From VAZQ01 sp963840535 (lineage in GTDB: Bacteria; Pseudomonadota; Alphaproteobacteria; Rhizobiales; Xanthobacteraceae), in assembly GCA_963840535.1 (NCBI GenBank), contig CAWIZJ010000057.1, forward strand, positions 186,001-250,000: a stretch of 64,000 nucleotides of DNA. The letters are read 5' to 3'. Shown here piece after piece: positions 9,866 through 20,227 of this stretch. Position 1 is the stretch's first letter, and every line of letters begins with the position of its first letter. The notes under the pieces were generated by a model, which made no database searches, was not told the origin of the DNA, and saw only the letters and a list, made by a program, of their open reading frames with translations. Position numbers and translations under genes: made by a program.

Positions 9866-11277
9866 AATTGCCGAGCGACATCGGTCCGATCCATTTCATC
9901 GGTATCGGTGGCATCGGCATGAGCGGCATCGCCGAGGTCCTTCTCAATCTCGGATATACCGTACAGGGTTCGGATGCTTCCGAAGGCGCCAATGTCATGC
10001 GACTTCGCGACAAGGGCGCGAAGGTCTCTGTCGGCCACTCCGCCGCTGCGCTCGGCGATGCCGAGGTCGTGGTGGTATCGACCGCGATCAGGCGCGACAA
10101 TCCAGAGCTCACTGCCGCGCGCGCGCGCCGCCTGCCGGTGGTGCGTCGTGCCGAGATGCTCGCCGAGCTGATGCGGCTCAAGCGCTGCATCGCCATCGCG
10201 GGCACCCACGGCAAGACCACGACCACGTCGCTGGTTGCCGCTCTGGTCGATGCCGGAGGCTTCGACCCGACCGTGATCAACGGCGGCATCATCAACGCCT
10301 ACGGGACAAATGCCAGGCTGGGTGCCGGAGACTTGATGGTTGTCGAGGCCGACGAGTCCGATGGCACGTTTCTCAAGCTTCCGGCCGATGTCGCCATCGT
10401 CACCAACGTCGATCCCGAGCATCTCGATCATTTCAAGACCTTCGACGCCGTGCAGGAGGCGTTCCGTGCATTCGTCGAAAATGTGCCGTTCTATGGCTTC
10501 GCGGTGATGTGTACCGACCATCCGGTGGTTCAACTCCTGGTGGGGCAGATCACCGACCGACGCATCATCACCTATGGCGAGAACCCGCAGGCCGACGTTC
10601 GCCTCGTCGATCTCGATCACGTCGACGGCCGCTCACGCTTCTCGGTGGTGTTCCGCGACCGCGCCGGCGAGACCATGCACGAGATCAGGGATCTCGCTCT
10701 GCCTATGCCCGGGCGGCACAACGCGCTCAACGCCACCGCTGGGATCGCAGTGGCACGCGAGCTCGGCGTATCCGGACGACGCGATCCGGGCGGCGCTGCA
10801 GAATTTCGGCGGAGTGCGGCGGCGCTTCACCAACACCGGAGAATGGCGCGGGATCCCGATCATCGACGACTACGGCCATCATCCCGTCGAGATCGCGGCA
10901 GTTCTGCGCGCCGCGCGCGAATCCAGTCAAAGGCCAAGTGATCGCGGTGATGCAGCCGCATCGCTACACCCGGCTCTCGTCGCTGTTCGAGCAGTTCTCG
11001 ACCTGCTTCAACGATGCCGACACCGTCATCGTCGCCCATGTGTATGCTGCCGGCGAGGCGCCGATCCCCGGTGCCGATCGCGATGCGCTCGTGCAGGCCT
11101 TGCGCGCGCACGGGCATCGTCAAGTCGTCCCCCTCGACGACGCGCAGGATCTGGCGCGCATGATCAGGCGGCTGGTGGAGCCGGGCGACATCATCGTGTG
11201 TCTCGGCGCCGGCAACATCACCCAGTGGGCCTATGCGTTGCCGGGCGAGCTAGCCGCGCTCGAGTGCGGTCGCATGA
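9862..11277 (+). CDS. murC: UDP-MurNAc--L-alanine ligase (frame breaks)
   Basis: Adds L-alanine to UDP-MurNAc. ATG 9862 has its own Shine-Dalgarno GGAGGG at 9849-9854, so it is a separate gene despite being in frame with murG as written. The Rossmann loop GIGGIGMSG, the ATP loop GTHGKTTTT and the DESDGTF stretch are in the first frame. Conserved sequence then moves to the +1 frame near 10774 (DDAIRAALQNFGGVRRRF) and again near 10925 (KGQVIAVMQPHRYTRL). A TGA at 11275-11277 overlapping the murB ATG lies in the frame reached by one more extra base near 11265. The C-terminal GAGNITQWAYALPGEL is typical. Read with corrections, it is a full-length MurC. Confidence 0.9.
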
Positions 11278-12300
11278 GGGCGAACGTGCGCGAGCCGGGG
11301 CCGGCGGGAGTGCGCGATCTGGCCGCCGAGCTGCAGGCCTGCATGCCCGGGCTGCGCGGGCGGCTCCTGGCGAATCAGCCGCTCGCCGAGCTGACCTGGT
11401 TCCGCGTCGGCGGGCCTGCGCAGGCGCTGTTCATGCCCGAGGACGAAGGCGATCTCGCCTACTTCCTGCGCACTCTGCCGGGCGATGTTCCGGTCGTGGT
11501 GGTCGGTCTCGGCTCCAATCTGATCGTGCGCGACGGCGGCGTGGCCGGCGTCGTCGTCCGGCTCGGTCGTGGCTTCGGCGAGGTCAAGGTCGAAGACGGG
11601 GCACAAATCCGCGCCGGCGCGGCGGTGCCCGACGTCAAGGTCAGCCGTGCCGCACAGGAGGCGGCGATCGCCGGCCTCGCCTTCTTTCGCGGCATCCCGG
11701 GCGCGATCGGCGGGGCGCTGCGCATGAACGGCGGCGCCTACGGTCGTGAAACCAGCGACGTGCTGATCGAAGCGCGCGGCGTCGATCGCAGCGGCAACGT
11801 ACGGGTGTTCACCAACTCCGACATGCACTACGGCTATCGCCATTGCGGCGCGCCGGACGACGTCATCTTCACCGCGGCGTTGTTCCAGGGCGCGCCCGGC
11901 GATCCCGTCGCCATCGCCGCGGAGATGGGCAGGATCACCGAGTTCGCGAGAGGCGACGCAGCCGATCAAGAGCCGCACCGGCGGGCTCGACCTTCAAGAA
12001 CCCGCCCGGCCAAAAGGCTTGGCAACTGATCGACGCGGCCGGCTGCCGTGGTCTGCGCATCGGCGCAGCCCAGGTGTCGGAGATGCACTGCAACTTTCTC
12101 ATCAATCTCGGTGGTGCGACCGCTGCCGAGATCGAGGCGCTGGGCGAGACCGTCAGGCGACGAGTGAAGGACGGTTCCGGGGTCGAGCTCGAGTGGGAGA
12201 TCAGGCGCATCGGCGTGCCGGCATGGGGCGGCTCCACGGCGACGAGGGATGGCCAGCGGCAGCGCGCTCCTGGGAGGACCGCCCGCGCGTTTCGATCTGA
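11274..12300 (+). CDS. murB: UDP-N-acetylenolpyruvoylglucosamine reductase (frame breaks, 3' end uncertain)
   Basis: FAD-dependent enzyme reducing enolpyruvyl-UDP-GlcNAc to UDP-MurNAc. ATG 11274 is inferred from overlap with the expected murC stop. The FAD-binding motifs LTWFRVGGPAQ, GLGSNLIVRDGG and GIPGAIGGALRMNGGAYG are intact. Extra bases near 11944 and 11986 then shift the frame twice. Beyond them come GSTFKNPPG, AAGCRGLRIGAAQVSEMHCN and the end at about 12223 (EWEIRRIGV). No stop follows in that frame until 12640. The nearest alternative is TGA 12298-12300 in another frame, so the true end is unresolved. The region 12301-12545 before ddl shows no gene. Confidence 0.85.
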
Positions 12301-12545
12301 ATTGTTTTTTCCTGTGTCGTCTGGGTCACAGTGCCGGCGGCCATCTCCTCAATTGGGCGTCGCCGGTGCCGTCACCGACGCCACCCGTGGATTCGGGCGG
12401 GCCGGCAAGCACCATTCCGGCTTGCTTGTGCATGGAGTTCATAATCGATCGCGCCGGAAAATCGAGCGGGACTCTCGACGGAACGGCCGTTCTCGATTCT
12501 ATTGGGCTTCGAGCGAATCAGCTGGCCCGGGCGTTCCGAGAAGGC

Positions 12546-13469
12546 ATGAGCAAGCACGTCGCCGTTCTGATGGGTGGCTGGTCGGCCGAGCGCGAGGTCT
12601 CGCTGCGCTCCGGGAAGGCCTGCGCAGAGGCGCGCGGTAAGGCGCGGCTACGAGGTGACCCGCATCGACGTCGGTCGTGACATCGCCTCCGTCCTCTCCA
12701 CCGTGAAACCCGACGTCGCGCTCAATGTTCTGCACGGCCGGCCGGGTGAGGACGGCACACTCCAGGGCGTCCTCGAGGTGCTCGCCATTCCCTACAGCCA
12801 CTCCGGGGTGATGGCGTCGGCGGTCGCCATGCAAAAGGACTTCGCCAAGGTGCTGCTCCGCGCTGCCGAGGTGCCCGTGCCGGAGGGGCTGGTGGCGTCG
12901 CGCTTCGATGTCGCAAAGCGCCACTTGCTGCCACCCCCCTACGTGGTCAAGCCGATCGCCGAGGGGTCAAGCGTCAGGCGTGTTCATCGTCGCCGAGGAC
13001 CACGCCCATCCGCCGCAGGAGCTCAACCGCGAGGACTGGGCGTACGGGGACCGGGTGATCGTCGAAAAGTATATCCCCGGCAAGGAGTTGACTTGCGCGG
13101 TAATGGGCGACGAAGCCGCTCGGCGTGATCGAGATCGTGCCGGCGGCAGGATTTTACGACTATGAGGCCAAGTACGCGCCGGGCGGCTCGAAACATCTGC
13201 TGCCGGCGGCGGTTTTACCGTTTGTTTACCAAGAGGTCCGAAGACTAGCGTTGGCGGCGCATCGCGCGCTGGGCTGCCGAGGCGTGAGCCGTGCGGACTT
13301 CCGCTACGACGACCGCGTCGAGGGGACAGGGGGACTTTTCTGTCTCGAGGTCAACACGCAACCCGGCATGACCGAGACGTCGCTCGTGCCCGAGCTCGCA
13401 GCGCATGCGGGCATCACGTTCGATGAGCTGGTGCGATGGATGATCGAGGACGCCTCGCTCAACAGATGA
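12546..13469 (+). CDS. ddl: D-alanine--D-alanine ligase (three +1 frame breaks)
   Basis: ATP-grasp ligase making D-Ala-D-Ala for MurF. It begins MSKHVAVLMGGWSAEREVSL (ATG 12546). Extra bases near 12635, 12976 and 13117 move it through the three frames and back. Across the joins the protein is continuous: VTRIDVGRDIASVL, LNVLHGRPGEDGTLQG, IPYSHSGVMASAVAMQKD, VVKPIAEGSSVGVF, then ADFRYD and LEVNTQPGMTETSL with the Mg-binding residues. Corrected length is about 307 aa, normal. It stops at TGA 13467-13469, overlapping ATG 13466 of ftsQ. Broken as written, but all catalytic segments are present. Confidence 0.92.
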
Positions 13470-14409
13470 CGGGAACCGCGCGGTGGCGCCGGCGCGCGGC
13501 CGATCGCGCGGCTGGGCCGGCGGGCCCGGGAAGCGGGCTCCGGGCATGCTCGCCCGGTTTCGCTTGGCGCAGACCCTGGACCGCTGGTCGTGGCTGCTCG
13601 GGGCGCACGTGCCGCGCGGCATCGGGATCTACGCCGCCGCCTTCGTCATCGCGGCGAGCCTCGTCTATGGTGTCGGTCAAGGGCGGTCACATTCCCCCGG
13701 TCGTGGCCGCCATGCAGGAGGTGCGCGATCGCCTCGGCAATGCCGCCGGGCTTCCGTATCGTATCGATCGCGCTTTCCGGTCATCATCACGTCAGTCGGG
13801 AGGAAGTGCTCGCGGTCGCCGGCGTCACCGGCACGACGTCGCTGGTTTTCCTCGATGTCGATGCGGCGCGCGAGCGGCTCAAGTCCAATCCCTGGATCGC
13901 CGACGCGACGGTGCTCAAGTTCTACCCCGGTACGCTGCAAATCGGGATCAGGGAACGTGCCGCCTTTGCGCTGTGGCAGAAGGACGGTCGCGTCTGCGTC
14001 ATCGCCGATGACGGTACCGTGCTCGAACCGTATGTGACGCCAGGCCTGCTCCGGTTGCCACTGGTGGTCGGCAGCGGTGCGCAAGTGCGGGCGAGGGAAT
14101 TCTGGTGCTGCTCGATCGCCATCCCGACTTGCGCGATTTCGTCCGCGCCGCGGTCCTGGTCGGTGAGCGGCGCTGGAACCTGCGGCTGGAGAACGGGATC
14201 GACGTCCTGCTCCCAGAAGCCGACGCGGAGGCCGCGCTCGAGAAGCTGGTCGACCTCGACCGCGAGAAGAGCCTGATCACGCGCGACGTCGTCGCGATCG
14301 ATCTCAGGCTACCCGATCGGGTGACCGTGCGCCTCTGCAGACGGCGCCGCGCAGAGCGCGCTCCGAGCAGCTCAAGGACAAGTCGAAAAAGAAGGGCGGC
14401 AACGTATGA
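13466..14409 (+). CDS. ftsQ: Divisome protein FtsQ (multiple frame breaks)
   Basis: Bitopic inner-membrane protein that links FtsB/FtsL to the divisome. A hydrophobic anchor (GIYAAAFVIAASLVYG), a POTRA domain (IALSGHHHVSREEVLAVAG) and a C-terminal beta domain (WIADATVLKFYPGTLQI, then WNLRLENGIDVLLP) are spread over three frames. Extra bases near 13675, 13751, 14336 and 14364, and one missing base near 14102, reconnect them. The N-terminus is unclear: ATG 13466 overlaps the ddl stop but is in a different frame from the anchor, and GTG 13483 is in the anchor frame. The corrected C-terminus ends in a lysine-rich tail at TGA 14407-14409, overlapping the ftsA ATG. Confidence 0.85.
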
Positions 14410-15729
14410 GCGCCCTCCAGTCCGGCCTAACGCCGAAGATGAAGCCGTTGCCGGCGAAGCGATCCGTGCTCGTCGCCGCGCTCGACATCGGAACCAGCAA
14501 GATCGCCTGCATGATCGCCCGCCTCAAGCCGCGGCCGCCGCAGGACGTGCTGCGCGGACGCAGCCATTCGATCGACGTCGTCGGCTTCGGGCACACGCTC
14601 TCCCGCGGCATGAAGGCGGGCGGGGTCGTCGATCTCGCGGAGGCCGAAGCTGCGGTGCGACAATGCGCTGATCTCGCCGAGCGCACCGCCAGGATGCAGC
14701 TCGACTCGGTCGTGGTCTCGGTCTCCGCCGGCCGTCCCGCGAGCGAGTTGATCTCCGCCACGGTCGAGATGACGGGTGCGACCGGTCGGCGAGCGCGATA
14801 TCGATCGCGTGCTCACCGCCGGCAGCCGTCATTCGGCCCGTTCGGGTCGTGCCGTGCTGCATTCGTTGCCCATCGGATACCAGGTGGATGACGCCGCCGG
14901 GGTGCAGGACCCGCGCGGAATGATCGCGCGTCGGTTCGGGATCGACATGCACATCGTCACCGCCGACTCTTCGGTCGTGCGCAATCTGATGCTCGCGGTC
15001 GAGCGCTCCCACCTCGCCGTCGAGGCGATGGTGGCGAGTCCCTACGTGGCCGGGCTGGCTGCGCTGGCCGACGACGAGGCCGAGCTCGGGGCGGCGCTGA
15101 TCGACATCGGAGCAGGGACCACGACCATCGCGGTATTCGCCGGCGGACGCTTCGTTCATGCGGACGGCTTCGCGCTCGGCGGCCGGCACGTGACCATGGA
15201 CATCGCCCGCGGTCTCAATGCCCGCGTGGCCGATGCCGAGCGCATCAAGACACTCTACGGCAGCGTGCTCACCGGCGGCTCGGACGAGCGCGACATGATC
15301 GCGGTGCCGCCGGTCGACGACGACGAGCGGGAGGCGCCGCAATTCGTTTCGCGCGCCCATCTCGTGCGCATCATCAAGCCACGGGTCGAGGAGATTCTCG
15401 AGCTCGTGCGCGATCGGCTCGCCGCCTCGCCGTTCTGTCGGCGAGCCGCGCGGACGGGTGGTGCTCACCGGCGGCTGCCAGCCAGCTCACCGGCTTGTCG
15501 GGGCTGGCGACGCAAATTCTCGGCCGGCCGGTACGGCATCGGCCGTCCGCTCGGCATCTCCCGGCTTCCGGAAGAGGCGAAGGGACCGGCCTTCGCGGTG
15601 GCAACGGGATTGCTGGTCTACCCGCAGGCGGCGCATCTCGAGCATTTCGAACCGCGGGGAACGCGGCACTCGGTAGCAGGTGGCGGCTACATCGCACGGG
15701 TCGGACGATGGCTTCGCGAGAGCTTCTGA
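14406..15729 (+). CDS. ftsA: Actin-like divisome protein FtsA (four +1 frame breaks)
   Basis: Actin-family ATPase that tethers FtsZ to the membrane. The phosphate-1 loop ALDIGTSKIACMI, the FtsA-specific 1C domain, phosphate-2 IDIGAGTTTIAVF and the ALGGRHVTMDIA stretch are clear. Extra bases near 14784, 15436, 15476 and 15537 break the frame. Reading across them restores VVLTGGASQLTGL and ATQILGRPVRIGRP. The C-terminus ends in an amphipathic-looking run (GGGYIARVGRWLRESF), which fits the usual membrane-targeting helix. It starts at ATG 14406, overlapping ftsQ, with ftsZ 81 bp downstream. Confidence 0.92.
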
Positions 15730-15810
15730 TGACTCGACACCAAATTCGGCATCGGCCGGTGGCGGACCGGCTCGACCCGGCGGCGACTTCCGCGCACGAA
15801 GAGGCAAACA

Positions 15811-17554
15811 ATGAGCATCAATCTGAAGATTCCCGATATCCGCGAGCTCAAGCCGCGGATCACCGTGTTCGGGGCCGGCGGCGCCGGCGGCAACGCAGTC
15901 AACAACATGATCGCCAGCGGGCTGCAGGGGGTCGACTTCGTCGTCGCCAATACCGATGCCCAGGCGCTCACCATGTCCAAGGCCGAGCGCATCATCCAGA
16001 TGGGCGTCCAGGTCACCGAAGGGCTCGGCGCCGGATCCCAGCCCGAGGTCGGGCGGGCTGCGGCCGAGGAGGTGATCGACGAGATCCGCGATCATCTACA
16101 GGGCGCCCACATGGTGTTCGTGACCGCCGGCATGGGTGGCGGCACCGGCACCGGCGCGGCGCCGGTGGTGGCGCGTTGCGCCAAGGAGGCCGGCATCCTC
16201 ACCGTCGGCGTCGTAACGAAGCCGTTCCACTTCGAGGGTGTGCGCCGGATGCGCGTCGCCGAGAACGGCATCACCGAGCTGCACAAGGTGGTCGACACCC
16301 TGCTTATCATCCCCAATCAGAATCTGTTTCGGGTGGCGAACGAGAAGACGACCTTCGCCGACGCCTTCGCCATGGCCGACCAGGTGCTCTATTCGGGGGT
16401 CGCCTGCATTACCGACCTCATGGTGAAGGAGGGCCTGATCAACCTCGACTTCGCCGACGTGCGTGCAGTGATGCGCGAGATGGGCAAGGCGATGATGGGG
16501 ACCGGCGAGGCTTCCGGCGAGAAGCGCGCCCTTTCTGCCGCGGAGGCTGCGATCTCGAACCCGCTGATCGACGATGCCTCGATGAAGGGCGCAAAAGGTC
16601 TCCTGATCTCGATCACCGGCGGCAAGGATCTCACCCTCTATGAGGTGGACGAGGCGGCCACCCGCATCCGCGAAGAGGTGGACCAGGATGCCAACATCAT
16701 CGTGGGCGCGACCTTCGACGAAAGCCTGGAGGGCATCATCCGCGTCTCGGTGGTGGCGACCGGCATCGACCAGGCCTCCCTGTCACGGCCGGTGACGGGG
16801 CCGGAAGCGCGCATCGCGGAGCTCACGCAGAAGCTGCGCGCCGATCAGCTGCGTTCGGAGCAGCGTGTGGAGCGTGCCGACCGCAGCGATACGCGGACGC
16901 CTCGGGCTGGCAACTCCCACAGTTCCCGCGGTCCCGGCACATCAGACGCCGGAGGCGATCGAGAGCGCCGCCAAGGCGGCGGTTGCGGCTGCGGTGCTAC
17001 CAATGCTCGAGGATGTGACCATCCGGCCGATACCGCCCAAACCCTCGCTGTTTCCGGAGCAGGGGCCGACGACCGCGGAGCCGCCGGCACCGCGCGTTTT
17101 CATCCCTCCCCCGCCGGAACGCACAGGCAACCGGCCGCCGCGCATGCCGCGGATCGACGAACTGCCGCGCCCGGCGCAGGCGGAACTGCGCGCCCAGCGC
17201 GGCGAGGCGTCGGAAACCGAGCATCCTGAAAAGCGCAAGGTCGGTTTGTTGCGGCGGCTCGCTGCCGTCGGCCTGGGGCGGCGCGACGACCAGGACGAAC
17301 CGGAAAAACCGTCCGGGAAGGCCCGGCCGGTACGCCCCGCCGTGCAGCCAGTCAATCGGACGGCTGCCCCACCGCCTCCGCCCCGACCACCGTTGCCGGC
17401 TCCGCCGCCTCGTGCCTCCGATCCGGTATCCGAATACGCCAAGCGGCCGGCTCACCAGGGGCTCGATGCCCACGGCCGGCAGGCACCTGTGCATAATTCC
17501 GTGGAAGAGGATCAGCTCGACATTCCTGCCTTCCTGCGTCGGCAGGCCAACTGA
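15811..17554 (+). CDS. ftsZ: Cell division GTPase FtsZ with long linker (one +1 frame break)
   Basis: Tubulin-like GTPase forming the Z ring. The GTPase core is intact in one frame to about residue 350: GAGGAGGNAVNNM, the tubulin signature GGGTGTGAAPVV, and NVDFADV-type residues in the T7 region. Between about 16870 and 16900 one extra base shifts the frame. The remainder is a proline- and alanine-rich linker of roughly 210 residues ending in DIPAFLRRQAN, the conserved C-terminal peptide that binds FtsA and other partners. Such long linkers are typical of Hyphomicrobiales. As written the core frame would stop at 17229 and lose the C-terminal peptide. Confidence 0.94.
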
Positions 17555-18012
17555 CACGCACGCTTTTGCGCTCGGCGGTCCCGGTCGAGCAGCCGTGACC
17601 GCTCGGCTGGCGCTGTTGATCCGCCGCTGCCCCTAACAATTTGAATCAGCCTCTCGATTTGTGAAAGTCGCGAGACGTGCGCAGATCGTGTCCAAGACTT
17701 CGATCACGCTGGGGAGGCGGCATGCCTACCTCGTCGTCGCGGATTGCGGCCGGCTGACGGCTCGATTGCGGCCACTTGATGGTAACAGTCGGTAAAAAAG
17801 CGTGAGTTGGACTTCCCGCCAAACACGGCTAAGGTGTCCCTGTCTAAGGGGTTTTTGACGGGGGACAGCGCGGCCGAAATCCTTGCCCGCGGTGTGTGCA
17901 TCCTTACCGATGGCGGGAATGCGACCGAAGTCGTCCGCGTGATTCCACCACGTGCAGCTGCCAGCAGATCCGCTGACAGCCGCTGGCTGGGAGAGTGTGT
18001 GGGACGGGGAGC
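17555..18012 (+). other. ftsZ-lpxC intergenic region
   Basis: This is 458 bp without a recognisable gene. The downstream part around 17830-17875 has runs of G and T and a short dyad TGTCCC...GGGACA, which may be part of the lpxC promoter or leader. No clear -35/-10 pair, tRNA or terminator could be identified by eye. Confidence 0.5.
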
Positions 18013-18903
18013 ATGAAAGTCGCCAGACAAACGACGCTGCGCGACCACACCGCATTGTGCGGTGTCGGGGTCCATTCCGGCTTGCCGGTCACCTTGACCC
18101 TGCATCCGGCCGATGCCGGCATCGGATTGCGGTTTGTGCGCACTTGCATCGACGGTCGGGAGGATCGGGAGATCCCCGCGGAAATGAGCGCGGTGACCGC
18201 CACCGAGTTCGCCACCGTACTGGGCGATGCCTCGGGGCCGCTGGTCTCCACTGCCGAGCATGTGCTTGCTGCGCTCGCCGGCCTCGGCGTCGACAACGCC
18301 CTGGTCGAGATCGACGGCCCCGAAGCGCCGATCATGGACGGCAGCGCGGCACCGTTCGTGGCGGCGATCGATCAAGTCGGTCTGAAGATACTCGATCAGC
18401 CCCGCCGCTACATCAAGGTGCTCAGGCCGGTGCGCGTCGCCCTGGGTGATGCTTTCGGCGAGATCAGGCCGAACAGCGGTGGCTTCCGGGTCGAAGCGGA
18501 AGTCGAATTCGATCATGCACTGATAGGTCGGCAATCGCTTGCGATCGACGTGCGTCCCGATACTTTCCGTCGCGAGATCGCGCGAGCGCGTACTTTTGGT
18601 TTCATGCGTGATGTGACCACGCTGTGGAATTCGGGCTATGCGCTCGGCGCCTCGCTGGAGAACACGCTCGTGGTCAGCGACAACCGCATCCTCAATCCGG
18701 AGGGCACACGCTTCCCCGACGAGTTCGTGCGTCACAAGGTGCTCGATGTGGTAGGCGATCTCGCCCTGGCCGGTGGGCCGTTGCTCGGCACCTACCGCTC
18801 GGTGCGCGGCGGCCACAAGCTCAATCATGCAGTGCTGTGCGCGCTGATGTCCGATACCGGTGCCTGGACCTGGGTTGAGGGCGAGGTGCTGCGCCCGGTC
18901 TAG
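18013..18903 (+). CDS. lpxC: UDP-3-O-acyl-GlcNAc deacetylase (lipid A synthesis)
   Basis: Zinc metalloenzyme catalysing the committed step of lipid A synthesis. The N-terminal TTLRDHTALCGVGVHSG motif is present. Zinc ligands are seen at His83 (STAEHVLAAL) and at His241 and Asp245 (HKVLDVVGDLALAG). The catalytic-type His268 lies in GGHKLNH. Length 296 aa is slightly short but complete. ATG 18013 follows GGGGAG at 18006-18011, a tight spacing. It sits after ftsZ as in many proteobacteria. The frame is intact. Confidence 0.96.
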   Translation: MKVARQTTLRDHTALCGVGVHSGLPVTLTLHPADAGIGLRFVRTCIDGREDREIPAEMSAVTATEFATVLGDASGPLVSTAEHVLAALAGLGVDNALVEIDGPEAPIMDGSAAPFVAAIDQVGLKILDQPRRYIKVLRPVRVALGDAFGEIRPNSGGFRVEAEVEFDHALIGRQSLAIDVRPDTFRREIARARTFGFMRDVTTLWNSGYALGASLENTLVVSDNRILNPEGTRFPDEFVRHKVLDVVGDLALAGGPLLGTYRSVRGGHKLNHAVLCALMSDTGAWTWVEGEVLRPV

Positions 18904-19240
18904 GGGGCATGCCGAGGTGGCGGTGCGGCTGGCGCCCGCCTTCGGACCGGACGTTTCCTGATTTCTCTCCCGCGCCGATTTCGACCGCGTTCGATGCCGC
19001 ACATCGTGCAGGCTTACGGCGCTGCATCCTCGACCCGAGCTACGCGACCCCGGAAGGGGCACTCGCGCCCGGAGGGCGACGCTCAGGCGCCGATGCTCGG
19101 ACCGGTTCTAGCCGCCACAATCCGGGCGGAATGTCGGCCTATTTCCTCGGCTCCGACAGGGGACTAAGCGAAGGCGAGGGGGCGGCTCAAGATCGGACGG
19201 CCGGTTGAACCTCGCTTCGGGGACGGGATTCATCCGATCC
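18904..19240 (+). other. lpxC-bamD intergenic region
   Basis: These 337 bp carry no gene I can support. A 99-codon open frame (18909-19208) has arginine-rich, low-complexity composition without family features, and I regard it as chance in GC-rich DNA. No terminator hairpin is obvious. Confidence 0.5.
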
Positions 19241-20089
19241 ATGCAGTGGCGTTCGGACACGACGAATGGTTTCGGCGCTCGCGGCGGTGCGCGGCTCGTC
19301 GCGCTTTTTCTGTCCGCCGGGATACTCGCCGCCTGCTCCGTCCTGGACAAGGATATACCCATCCCCGATGAACCGGCGGACAAGCTCTACAACGAAGGTC
19401 TCTATCTGCTGAACAACAAGAAGGACCACAAGAGCGCGGCCAAGAAATTCGAGGAGGTCGACCGCCAACACCCCTACTCGGAGTGGGCGCGCAAGTCGCT
19501 GATCATGACCGCCTTCGCCTATTACCAAGCCGGCGCCTATGAGGACTGTATCGGAGCGGCACGTCGCTACGTTTCGTTGCATCCTGGGAGTCCGGACGCC
19601 GTCTACGCACAGTACCTGATCGGCGCGTCATATTTCGACCAGATCCCGGAAATCTCGCGCGACCAGGATCGCACCGAGAAGGCGGTGCAGACCCTGGAAG
19701 AGGTGGTTCGGAAATATCCCAACTCCGAATATGCGAGCGAAGCCAAGCGCAAGATCGAGATGGCGCGCGACCAGCTCGCCGGCAAGGAAATGGACATCGG
19801 TCGGCAATTGCTGAACTCGCACAACTACACCGGCGCGATCAACCGCTTCAAGGTCGTGGTCACCCGTTATCAGCGGACGCGCCACGTCGAGGAGGCGCTG
19901 CTGCGGCTGACCGAGGCCTATATGGCGCTGGGCATCGTGGACGAGGCGCAGACCTCCGCCGCCGTGCTCGGCCACAACTTCCCCGACAGCCGCTGGTACA
20001 AGGACGCCTACGCCTTGATTCAGTCGAAGGGCCTGCAGCCCAACGAGAACAAGGGTTCCTGGATCAGCCGGGCTTTCAAGTTCGGCTAG
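19241..20089 (+). CDS. bamD: Outer membrane assembly lipoprotein BamD
   Basis: Lipoprotein of the BAM complex, which inserts beta-barrel proteins into the outer membrane. A basic N-terminus and hydrophobic run end in the lipobox LAAC (Cys about residue 35), giving a lipidated N-terminus. The rest is TPR-like: YNEGLYLLNNKKDHKSAAKK in parts, then HPYSEWARKSLIM and YAQYLIGASYFDQI. Length is 282 aa from ATG 19241. A TTG at 19205 in frame is less likely. A terminator follows at 20117. recN lies next, a common order in alphaproteobacteria. Confidence 0.94.
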   Translation: MQWRSDTTNGFGARGGARLVALFLSAGILAACSVLDKDIPIPDEPADKLYNEGLYLLNNKKDHKSAAKKFEEVDRQHPYSEWARKSLIMTAFAYYQAGAYEDCIGAARRYVSLHPGSPDAVYAQYLIGASYFDQIPEISRDQDRTEKAVQTLEEVVRKYPNSEYASEAKRKIEMARDQLAGKEMDIGRQLLNSHNYTGAINRFKVVVTRYQRTRHVEEALLRLTEAYMALGIVDEAQTSAAVLGHNFPDSRWYKDAYALIQSKGLQPNENKGSWISRAFKFG

Positions 20090-20116
20090 GCGCAGGCGAC
20101 TTGCTCACAACGACGT

Positions 20117-20148
20117 CGGCCGGTCTTGTGCCGGCCGTCCGCGTTTTT
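20117..20148 (+). terminator. Rho-independent terminator after bamD
   Basis: The stem CGGCCGG (20117-20123) pairs with CCGGCCG (20131-20137) around a seven-base loop. A T-run begins ten bases later (TTTTT at 20144-20148). It lies 28 bp after the bamD stop. Confidence 0.7.
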
Positions 20149-20227
20149 GATGATGGCGAATCATTGGGAGCCGGATGGCCGGGCCCGCCCGCGCGCGGGC
20201 GTGACGTAGCGCAATGAGGAGCCACGC

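Noticed and set aside
5142..17554. Division genes as pseudogenes
   Set aside because: All conserved and catalytic segments are present, the genes are essential, and nearly every break is a single-base insertion that restores homology when removed. Correction, not decay, fits best.
18909..19208. 99-codon frame between lpxC and bamD
   Set aside because: It has no ribosome site of note, biased composition and no family pattern, and it lies just before the bamD start.
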